Source: Numida meleagris
Taxonomy: Eukaryota; Chordata; Aves; Galliformes; Numididae
Direction of reading: 5' to 3'
Assembly (NCBI RefSeq): GCF_002078875.1
Contig: NC_034411.1
Location: forward strand, 2,250,194-2,314,193
Length of the DNA: 64,000 nucleotides
Of this stretch, positions 13,001 to 25,000 are shown one piece after another. The notes under the pieces were generated by a model. The model was given only the letters and a program-made list of their open reading frames with translations. It searched no databases and had not been told where the DNA came from. Made by a program: the position numbers and the translations under genes. Within the stretch, counting starts at the first letter, position 1. Each line of letters begins with the position of its first letter.

Positions 13001-16000
13001 CCAGTGTTAGGCCTGGTCCCCTAGAGCAGTGAAGAGCAACCCTACGCTGTCACTACACTTTGTAACAGGGATTTCAATGAGACTCCTTCAGAAAAGGCTG
13101 TTTTTCTGATCCTCTTTTAGAGATCTTGGGAACTACTCAGAATCGTGCAACCTGAAAATGTTTCAAAACAGCATGTTGTTTGCCTACAGAAACAGAGTAT
13201 TCAAAGATATGGGTTAAATTAAAAAAAAAAGCTTCTTTATATGCATCAAACTTACATTTTATTCTTTCGCTGTCATAAGAACATGCACAGTGTAGTGCAT
13301 GCACAGTCAGCATTCTTCTGTTAATTACAGAAAGCACATTACCTGCAATCTGCTACCACAGGCAGTGCTCATGTGTGCACACAAATTCAGGCCATGCTTC
13401 TCTACAACAGCAGACACACAGCATATACAGACTGCAGCCAAATGTATACACACAAGCTTTGACAGGAATGCCAGACAAACAGAGATCTCAGACAAATATG
13501 CAATCCTCAAATTCTGTCCCCCAAAATATTTTGGAGATGTTCCTGATGTGTTCAGTAACCCTTTCGAAGACATTTGTCAGCAATAAAACCATCAAGGTTT
13601 AATACACCGTTGGGAATAAAATTTTCCCTCTCATTGCTTTTTCTCTCCAGCAAGCTGCTTTGAAAACTTATCAATGCAGTCATGCAAAATAATTTCATAA
13701 AGTCAGGCAAACACATAATCCATAAAAATAATACAGAAATCTTCTGTCTTCTGCACTTCAACTAACTAGTCGCAGATTTCAGAAGAAGGAATACCAGAAA
13801 TGATCCAAGTGAGAAACAAAAGCAATCTCACACATCTCACAGCACTGTAAATTTCAAGTGTGTAAGAGATTTTGAAAAAGATATTGGGGTCTCAAAATAA
13901 TTATGCAGTAAATGGAAAAACACCCGAGAATACAACTGGAAATCAATTAGGGACAGCAAGATTTAGCTCTATAAGGAAAAGGTGAGAGAAAATCGTACAC
14001 TCTTGACATCATGAACAAAAATACTTTAATTTTGACTAAAATTTGATAAAATCTGTTTTGATTTCTTCCTTGGTTAATGAGATAACAGCCATTTCAGGTT
14101 CATAACCAGGAATTGTTCTGTTTTGGTTTTTTTTTGTCACAGATTTACTAGTATGTTTAAACAGACATAGTTAAGGTCACTGAGACAGAAGCATACTCTT
14201 GTGATGCAAAATGACCGCAGTTTTAAAATCTAAATAGTCAATACACTGAACTATGATTTACAGACATCTTTGTGACCAATTTTTTTTATTTTTTTTTTTA
14301 AATCATCTATACAAAATCATGCCCAAAATAAAGCCTGGCTGAGCATAACTTCAGGTTTTAACTACAAGTCTCAGTTTCAGTCCCATCTCCTCAAAATCAG
14401 TTGAAAAGTAGAAGATATGCAAGCAGATTGTTTCAAACTCATGGTGGCATGCAGAGAACAACGCAAAGATACTTCTTCAGGATTTTGGTTAGTAAGAGAT
14501 TTAGCTAATTCCAGGATTCGATCCATTTATCAGTCAATGCAGATAATGAATCAATAAAATGAAGCACTTAGAGACATTAGTGCAGATTTTAAAACTAGCA
14601 AAGGACACCAGCTTTATGGTTCTCCAACTTATCACAGTTATGGTATGCTAACTATTAGCAAATGAAACAAATTCCATAAAATGTTAAGTGTCCATAATTA
14701 TGGATACCAGCACAGTCACTATTAAATAGAAAGTACATATATTAAAATGACTAAACTGCATCAGCTGCAGGACTGCAATTATGAATTTTCTGAATCTTCT
14801 GTTTCTGAATTCCTTGATAGAAAAAAAATCAAAAATTTCTGCTACCTGGCAGTATTCGGTGGAAAACAATACAGTTTCTTAGCTAGAATAGCTTCTAAGA
14901 AGTGACTGAAAAGACAGACTTCACAAAGAAGTTAAATTAAAATATCTAATGTTCAAAGTCTGGTACGCTGACACTGCGTCTCATTAGAAGGTATATATAT
15001 AAATATATATATATACACACTATTTTTAAAAGATGTAAAACTACAAAGTCAGATGAATGTTCATACATTTACCAATGGTCATTAGCGTGAGACAATGATG
15101 ATTGTGGACAGAACTTGTTCAGATAACAGGCCCTGCATCCTAACTTGCTCATAGTGAGTACACAACAAAACAAGAAAACATTTAGGAGAAAATACAAGGG
15201 CAGCTCTGAAAGTAATGCCTCCTATTTTATGACGCTGCCGCATGAAATCAGAGGTGGATGTTGACGGCATAGCAGTAGAGGCCAAACCTTCTCTGCAATA
15301 TTTCATTATGTTTTGTTGCTGCGTGACAGATGGCAGCAGAGGGGTAGTCTGACAAAATGGCATCTGACATGGAAGTGCGTATGAAGCAAAGGTGTGACAC
15401 TGAATTCCTCTAAGCAGAAAAAATGGCACCCACTGACATTCCCAAGCACTTGATGAAGGTTTAATGGAGACCAAACAGTGCATTTGAGCACCGTGAGGCA
15501 CAGGGTGCTGTGTTTCAGCAGTGGCGACAGCAGGCCACCTCCACTGGTGCATGCTTCTATGAGTATGACATGAAGGTTCTTGTTCACCAACGGCAAAAAT
15601 TCATAGTTAACGGTGACGATACAGAAAAATAGTGTTTTGTAGCTGAGAATTTGTTCTATCAAGCAGTGTTATTGTGCTCTTTGTATCTGTTGTAGTTTCC
15701 ATGGAAATAAACAGGAAGCATTACTTTCAGAGCGACCTACCTAATTCAAAGAACAAGACTATTCCAAGCAGTGGCAAGGAATGCTATAATACATAGCAAC
15801 AAGAGGATTCAGAATGCGTCCTTCTCCAAAAGGAAGCAGAAAAAAATCCACTTAGAAATACATAAAGAAAAGTAACAAGTGGAAATTCCTTCATCAGGCT
15901 TGTGAGCAGGCAATGACCACCTCAGAAACAAGGTGACATTTGCTACAGGATGATCACGAATTAAAAATCAGTTACAAAAGTGAGAAAAATACAACTGCCT

Positions 16001-19000
16001 GGAATACATACATGCAGGGTACAAATTAGGAGTCTGAATTAATTTGAATTATGAATCAAATGCAGAGTCAAAAAGTATATAAATCACAAAATAATCAATA
16101 AGGTTCTATGTAAAGGAGTCTGTAAATGACATAATGACATAATTAATTATAACAACAATGAAAATGAAAAAATGCAGGGGAACTTCATGTTGGATTTTGG
16201 CAGTTCAGCATTTTCTTCGCAATTTCAAGTAACTGCTAGCACTTATATGTGCTATTAATGAATGCTATTAATGAAAAGTGAGCCCGATGCTAACTGTAAC
16301 TACAGACAGATTGAAGCGTATCATAATCTTTCCTTACTTAAGATGCCTGGGAATCTTCTAAGCTATAAATGGGTGAACCTTCAAAATGGTGAAGAAAAAA
16401 AAAATACAGGTATGAGTACTGTAGCTTACCAGGAAAATCCCCTTTTCGGCTGCTTTGTCCAAACTCCTGAAGCTGTGCTTGTTGATTTATCTGCTCTTTC
16501 TGCAAATTCTCATACCAGTGGGTGACTTCAGCTCGTAGATCTGCGACTTGATCACTAGGATACATTTCTATAGTCATCTGAAATTAAATACATTTTTTTT
16601 TCTTTTTGAAGTGAACAATGGAGTTACTAAAATTTAACAGTGTACGATGTAGTTGGGAAAGGGCTTTTTAACTACCTTGTCAGGAAGTCCAGCTGGCTGA
16701 CATACAATTCTTAATGGCAGTGACTGTTTGTCGCTCAGGGCTTTCAAATGACTGCTGATACCAGTACCTTCAATCTGCCACTGTCTCAGATGATACGCAA
16801 ACCTTAAGAAGGAAGTAAAAACCTTGGCAAAGTGTTTTTATCAAAACCTGTTTAACACAGACATTCAATAAACAAGCAAGACTTGGCTCTTTATTCTCTG
16901 TTTGTTCAAAATAAGAGGAAAGGATCAATATTCTCAGTATTTTTCAATTCTGGGTGAGGGATGGGTAAGGGCAAACCATATCCATACTTCTTAACGAAGA
17001 CGAGGGTCAACTTTTTAAACTGTTTAAATCCTCTATCTTTCAACATCATCCACTACTGTCTCTGCTTTACACAAAGAAGAAAGAAACTACTACTTATATT
17101 AATAAATTCATAACTCATAACTAATTCATCACTACTGTAAGAGAAATGGAAACAAATTCTGCATCCAAATATACCATGGTGTTATTTACCTTCTCCTAAA
17201 AGCTTCCAGATGTGTCTTCAGCATTAAGAGTCCTCTTTCAATAATCGTCAGACTTGAATGAGAGTCTTGTTCAAGATTACTAGAAGCTATCATCAGACTT
17301 TCCATACACTTACTAATAAACTCCTGCTCCTTTTCAAGACCAGTTTTACCTGTAATATCAACATCCAACTAAATTATTTAAGCACAAATTTAAGACTATG
17401 CATTTTAATATTAAAAATGAAAAGGATAACATGAATATTCTTTAGAACATACTAAACAGAAAACAAATTTTGAAATAAAAATTCATACCATTGATATAAT
17501 AGGAGTTGATATACTGGATAGCTGCTCGACTGACATCACCAGACTGTGCTCTTAGAGCAATACCCCAGAACTGGTCCATGCCACACAACTGTTAGGACAA
17601 AAGGAAAACAGAGAAACAAAACACTGCCTTATTATTGTATTGGGAGTTTAGTATTTCTGATATGAGAGGTTTCATCTGCTTCTTGATGCAAATACTAAAA
17701 TTATCTCTTCTGCTCAGCCTCTCATCACTGTAAATACCAGCTACTGCAAAATCCTAACACTGACAGAAATATTTTTGTACCTGGAAGGGTAACTGGTTAA
17801 AATTCAAAAAAGTGATTTTTATTTTAGACAAACAGTAGTAAATTTACATGAAGACTTAAAATCACAACCATTATTGGCATTCACTGTAAGAACATGTATT
17901 TTAATCAACCACTGCATCAAATGAATGCACAGAAAAATACCCTACATATCATCTTACTTCTAAGATATTGAACAAAAAAGAACAAAAAAAAAAAACCAAG
18001 AGAAACTTCTAAAGTACATCACAAGTAAACTGAGACACATTTTAACAAGTGTTAGTAGACAGAATGAAATACGCTTAATTCCATGTAAAAGTTTTCATGT
18101 GGTTTGAATGTTACTATTTATGTAAGTAAAATTTTCAAACCTATTCCTTAAACACAACAGCTAACACAGTTCAAGTATGCAAAGAGTATGATAAACTGCA
18201 CAAAGATGCACAGGCAACAGGTATCACTTTCTTCAGTGCTTCCTGTATCTTTCTTTAGACATAAGATGCCCAGAGTCATGAGGGCAGGTCAGGATTGCAG
18301 CCCTCTTAATTCCAGACCCACATTTTACGGACTCACATATGAAACTTTTGAGAGAGATGGTTGCAGGACTCTCCTCAATGCAGAAGTCTGGATTACCTCC
18401 ACGACAACAGACTGACATTGGTGCTTCAAACCAGTAAACAATTTTCAAACCAGTATGTTCTCAAGGTAAGTACAGCTGCAGGTAAGTACTGTAAGTTTCC
18501 CCTTTCCTCAGAAAGAAGAAAAACTTGTGCACAGGATCTAGGCTTACCTCTGAGTTTGAGCCACCGTCATACGTGCTAGTAGCCAATCGAGCCAAATTGC
18601 ACAAATGCTGGAAGAGATTTAGTCCAGTCATACTAATAGTTTCAGGTTTTAGTTGTGGCATCTAAATAAGATAAACACGCTTTAGTAGGAAAATAATAAG
18701 ATGTGTTATCATAAAAAATGACACCAAATTTTATATGCAGTATAAATAATTGACTATCATCAGCTTTAAAAAGCCCCTTTTCTCTATCACTGATTTGGAC
18801 TGCAACAGTGCTGAAGGAATAAAAATTACTATTGCAACATTAGCTGCTTAAGATATGCAGCTGTTCTGCATATCAGCAGCAGAACAACTCGATAGCACAC
18901 ATGAAACTACTGCGAAAAAAATCATACATTTACAAAAAGCAGACTTTAACTGTGTGATCTTGAAAAAGAACTAGAATACATTACTTACTGTACAGCCTGT

Positions 19001-22000
19001 TTCAACAGACTATAGTACAATCTGTTTAGACGAATGGGATCCCTTGCAATTAGCTCTACCACAGCATGTTTGTATTTTCAGTGAACATGTGGATGAGATT
19101 GAAATGCTTCTCCCAAAGAGGAGAAAAGCTTGACTGCTTGCTTTTGGTCAGATGGCTGTATATTACATGGGAAATTATAGTTTTTTGGTGGCTTTTAAAA
19201 AACATTGAAATGCTACCTAGCTTCAGATAAAACACACAAGCTATTTGCAAAGAAACGCTGCAGTAAATATTAGTGCAAAACAATTCATGCCAATCCCTTC
19301 CCACCTTCTGTCCAATCAGAAAAAAAAGTCATTTGCATGGCAAGTAGGATCCTCCAATAGTAATGAAGATATATACCTCGTAGAAACCATTTACAATATT
19401 TTAAACAGTGCTGATACAGAAAGAAACATTAGAATTATCAAAATTGCAATTAACTCTCTGCGTACCTTTTCCAAGAAAAGATGTTTGTAAGTTTCCATAC
19501 CCATAGCATGCTGATCTTTACTTCGTACTTGATTCAAGAACCAGTGTAGTGCATCATCATAACATTCAGAATCTTCTACTAAGCAGTGCCACAATATGTC
19601 CACTTGTTCTAAACTCAACCCTAAAGTTAGGGAAGCGTTATTAACTATTCCAGTATAACACCAATTACTTAGTAATACTCTACAAAACTCCAAAAAACCC
19701 CAGAAAAATCTGAAGAGGCTTTGTCATGACAAGAAGTTTTCAGAAACAGCAGAAGAAAAATGCACCACATACCAATGAGAAACCATACTTTGCCCTTTTC
19801 AGAGTTGGCAGTCAGTCAAACTTTTGTCAGGTTTTGCCAACCCACTGAGTAGTGTACCTTTCCCAATGTCATTTTTATTTAAAATATCAATGATTATCAA
19901 GAATTATGCAAGCCTTATTGTGAGGTGCTTCTCTGACAAGGTAAGCTAAAATACTTACTGAAATGATCTGGTGATCCTAGAGTTGAGAACACACAAGTCA
20001 AGAATTGAAGACGAACCTGAACTTCTGCACTGTGGCTATATCTAGAATTTATATTGGTATAAGAAAGATAGGTTATTTAACTTACTTAGCAATATATAAT
20101 TGCTTTCTGTCATAACTTTATTCCCACTTATGCATATTCCTCTTAAAAGTATAATTTTTTCTTATAAACTTTTTCTGAACTTGCAGTTCGGTACATAGTC
20201 TAGACTTCTGTTAAATACATTACGAAACAAGAAAATGTAGGGGTTTTACAACTTTTTATTTACACCTTTATCTATATTATTCTCATTTTTTGTTTGACTT
20301 GCTATTGTTTTTGCATACAGTCCAATTCAAATGTATCATTTTATCACTAGCACCTTGCAGGAGCCTACCTTAATTTTGTTTTCCAACTTTAAAAAGCTGA
20401 TATTTACACAGTGAAGCCCTGATTATACCTGGTACATGCCCTTTATAAAAACAGTTTCATAACCTACGTAAAAATACCAACTTTATTCCAATTTATAAGC
20501 TATAAACTTAATAGTTAAAGGAGTAGAACAATGTACTATCTAGCCTGAATTTAAAGCAGTTCACTTCACTTTCAAGCAGCTTTGGAATTAATTTCTCATG
20601 AGAGAAATATCCAATATAATGGCACACACAGGATTAAAAAATTGTCAAAACTGGAATAGTCTAGTCCTCAGGGATTGGGAAGCTAGAAATTTTTATTAGT
20701 CATGTGTATACACCTAATTTTAAGCACATATACTGGAAAGTGTGGAGGAGTGTGTTAAAACAGAAGAGCTACTGTAAAGGTTAACAATAACATTAAATTT
20801 GAAATATTTGAATAGTTTTATAATATGACACCTGTTTAAATTCCTTTGCATTTCTAAAACCCTCATTTCGTCTGCAAATAAACAATCAAAATCATTTCTA
20901 ACAAAAATGACAGAAGTTGCTGGGTTTTGTTTTTTTTTTTTTTTTAAGAAAAAAGAAAATATTTTAAATCTAATTATTTGTATAGATCTTTCCCTGTCTA
21001 AGCATTTAAAGTCACTACAGAATCACAGAAGTCTGGGCTTCATACAGTTTTAGTCAGTTCTACGGGTGCTGCAAATTTTACATGCCAGGTTATGTACATA
21101 ATAATATTGCATTGTATACAAATAATGCAACATAGAATCACAGAATGGTTTGGGTTGGAAGGGATTTTTAAGATCACCTAGTTCCAACCCCCTTGCTATA
21201 GGTAGGAACACCTCCCACCACACCAGGTTGCTCACAGCCCCATCCAGCCTGGCCCTGAATGCTTCCAGGGAGGGGGCATCCACAACTTCACTGGGCAACC
21301 TGTTCCAGTGCCTCACCACCCTCAGAGTAAATAATTTCATCCTAATATCTAGTATCTAGAATGTATATACTTAAGAAAAAAAAATGTTCTCAAAAACACC
21401 AGAAGAAGAAAAGCAGTAAAAAATGTTCAAAATCATAAAATACCAAACAAAGTCAGTTGTGTACTTACAATGCATGTTTATGTCGTCCCTCCCTGACTGC
21501 CTGGATGTAGTGTACCAAATTATCAAAGAAAAGTTTCATCATGTTAAGTTCCTTTTCTGCCCACCTGTGTAAATTTAGAAGGCAGAATGTGTTACAGCCT
21601 GCTTAAAATTACCAGAAAAGCTACAGAAATTAAGACAGCTTTTCAGAAATATGCATACACGTAAGAACAAATTTAATTTTGCATTTTCCATCTACCATAA
21701 ATTCAAAGGTTTTTTTCACTACAGCACTCTATTTTTCCTTTTCATTCATAAATCTCCCTAACAGAGTTATTGAGGTCTGGCACAGGCTTGACAGAGAACA
21801 ATCCCTTTGCAGCCCTTGAAAACTGTTCCTAAAGGCCCATATTCAGCAAAAGTCTAAGCCAAAAACTGGACATTTCAATGCCACATCAAAAATATCAAGA
21901 TATAATGCTGATAAAAGGAGTGATATTACCCAGTACTTCAAACAGTCAATTCTCTACAGTTGGACTGACTAGCTGTTTATTCTAATAAGGAATGCTATGA

Positions 22001-25000
22001 TACATATTTTCACACTTCAAAGACTTTTTATAAACCATACTTTAATACTTAGAAACATTTGATATACAGTCAGAACAAAACCGTTCATTCATAAATACCC
22101 TTAATTTGGAAGGGACCTACAAGGATGGATCACTGAATCCAACCCCTGGCTCCACACAGCACCACCTAAAACCCAAACCCTACATCTGAGAGCATTCTCC
22201 CAAAGCTCCCTGATCTCCAGCAGCTCACGGCTGTGCCCACTGCCCTGGGGCCCGGTCCATCCCCACAGCCCCCTATGGCAGAGCCTTTCCTTCACCTCCC
22301 CTTGGCCCTCCCCTGACATAGCTCGACGCTGTTGCCTTGGGCCCTGTCACTGTCCCCAGAGAGCAGAGCTCCACGCTGCCCCTCCACTCCCTGTAGGAGC
22401 TGCAGCCGCCATGAGGCCTCCCCTCAGCCTGCTCTGCTCTGGCCTGCCACTTCTCACACCCCTTCCCTATCTTTGCAGATCTGCATTAGACACTCTAACA
22501 GTTTTATGTCCTTTTTATGTTGTGGTGCCCAAACCTGCACCCAGTGCTGGAAGTGAAGCCACACAGCACAGAGCACAGCTGACAACTCCTCCCCTAGTCT
22601 GGCTGGCAGTGCTGGGCCAGGTGCCACCAGGGTATTGTAAGTCCTTCTGACTCGAGGACACACTGCTGACTGACTCACATTCAACTTGCCATCAGCCAGA
22701 ACCCCCAGATCCCCTTCTGCAGGGCTGCTCTCCAGCCTCTTGTCCCCCAGTCTGTATGTACATCCAGAACGGTCCTGCCTCAGCTGTAGAATCCAGCACT
22801 TGCTTTTATAAGACTCCATGTGGTTGGTGATTGCCCAGTCCTCTATTTTCTTAAGACCTCTCTGCCCTTGAGGGATTCAAGGGCTCATCATGCTCATCAA
22901 GTTACTACAACATTTTACAATATACTGTTACTGCATGTCCAGTACTGTCTGACAAGACCTTGACCGGGTTTGGGGGAAAACAGTAAAAAAAATAAATTAG
23001 TCTTCATCTTATTTAAAACAGTGGTGCTCGTTAGGAATAAAACTAGGCCTGAGTGATTAGACAAATTCATACAACTATGCCAGATAACAGGCACGTTATC
23101 ATGGTAGGTCATTACTAATTTGGATCACACTAGATGAGCAAGCCTCAAAGCAGTCACCTCAATGTTATTATTTCTGCTGTTTTAGTGTGTTTGTAGGGAA
23201 TCTACTTACATTGTTATCCAATGTGTATCATAACTGCTCCCAAATTGTTGAAACGTACCAAATAACTTTGGAAGAAGACGAAGTGAAACTACTACTGATC
23301 TAAAGGAGAGAGAAAAAATGACTTTAATACGACTGTTAAGGAATTGAAATAGCTTTAAAATTACTTTGTGAAGCTCCTGTTCAATGAGCAGCTATGCTAA
23401 CTGAAAGTATGTGAAAATACCTGCATGAAGTTTTACCAGTTTTCTGTATCTGAACTTCAAATTGTTTATGCATCATACCTTACATAAAGAGCTGTTAGAC
23501 AAGTATTGACATAAAACAGTATGCATTTCGCTTATTCAAAAGTATCTGTTTCAGAAAGTAAATTCTTATTTTTGAGGTTCATAATACATATCTTTTGAAA
23601 TTTCAGCAAAATGAATACATTTTTTTCTACAAACGGATGAGAGCAGAAATCAATCTCCTTTAAAACATCGAGGCAGACTAACAGTGGTGTTACTATAGGA
23701 CTACTGTCTGCAAAAACTCAAGAAGTGCATAAACAGTATGTAGACGTCAACTTTCATGTCTGTAATTTGTATCTTCACATGTCTATTAGTATCTCCACAT
23801 ACTTGTAGATTATCTCACAAATACAGTTCTTAGAGAAAAGGTAACGAGAAACACTGCAGGTGTTTATCCAGCAGCTCACTTGTTGAATCAACAGAATTAC
23901 CGTTTTGCCTGTCTTTGATCTGTACAATTTTTGCTGGTATTAAAGGAATTAAGGCCAAGGTCTATCTTCATCCTCTAGCTGCTTCTTCACAGAAATTAAA
24001 TCCCATAATAGACTTGGTGGATAAGAACTTGCCTGTTCATCAGTCACTTAAATGCAAAATTTAAATGCTCAGTTCCAAACGCTTACGCTAAGGCATCTGA
24101 CTTTGTACTCAACTGCTTAAGATGTGGACTTGATTTTACCAATTGGTAGAAAGGCAGTGACCTCTGCTAGAGGGGAGAACAGACAAATGCAAGAACATGA
24201 GAAAATCAGGATGCTGACAGAAGAGAAAAATGGGACATCAGACATATTTGTAGCACTTAAAAAAAATACTTTCATATTTTCACTCCTGTTTCACAACTTG
24301 CCTTCCTGTAAAATTAAGTAACTGATATATTCAACTTGGATTTCCTATATGTTGAAAAAAATATAAATGTAAAAAAATATAATTTCAGTTACCTGTTGTT
24401 TGCTAAATTTTCTAAGCAGCCTTCAATAAATCTCATTCGAATCTGTCTGTCAGTGAACCAGCATACTAAAGAACAGAGCAGCTTCTCTGCTTCATTTATT
24501 AACCCTTCAGAAAGATGAATCTACAGCAAGTAGAAAGAAAGGTCACTGAATAACATATATCTATTTTCTTTAAAAAAGTACTCTTTTCTGGTATTCAACT
24601 TACTGCATCTTCATCCTGGACCAGATCCCACAAAAGGGTATTTCCTTTCTTACAAACATTATCCAAATTAATGTCCGTCACTGCACTGCTATTATATTGA
24701 TGTTTATGAACTGCTGGTCCTGAACAAAATATAAAGACCATTACTGAACAACTAGAAGGAACTCTCTAAACATTATCCCCTCAGTGCCACGAACAACATG
24801 CTTTATTTGTACATTTGTCTATTTTCAAGTGCATACAGCAACATAACACTCACAGTCTCTTTCCCATATGATTTCTTAGAAGAAAGACAAAACATCAAGT
24901 CAGCAGGGCAGTTAAGATAATATTTACGTGCAACAAATTGGTGCAGGTGTAACAAAAACACTACTTAGCAGATACAGGTGCAATTCCTTTTTCATTTAAT

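Larger units (their letters stand above)
12318..16429. other. USP34 intron, 4.1 kb
   Basis: It splits the ubiquitin-like domain in the middle. It contains the TA-rich microsatellite (14992), the mariner (15195-15741) and the 13-bp duplication (16250). About 2.6 kb from 12318 to 14990 has nothing I can identify. Confidence 0.85.
16578..21468. other. USP34 introns between the exons at 16430 and 21469
   Basis: Introns 16578-16675, 16803-17189, 17350-17488, 17589-18547, 18662-19465, 19621-19958 and 20042-21468. Only the last carries a recognisable element, the CR1 at 21131. The others are unique AT-rich sequence. Confidence 0.8.

Noticed and set aside
15082..15552. 156-codon minus-strand ORF, the longest open frame after the 211-codon frame of the large exon
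   Set aside because: Most of it is the antisense of the deleted mariner at 15195-15741; no protein family resemblance.
21010..21060. AGAATCACAGAAGTCTGGGC, resembling a CR1 tail
   Set aside because: Too short and no CR1 body follows; a real CR1 begins only at 21131.
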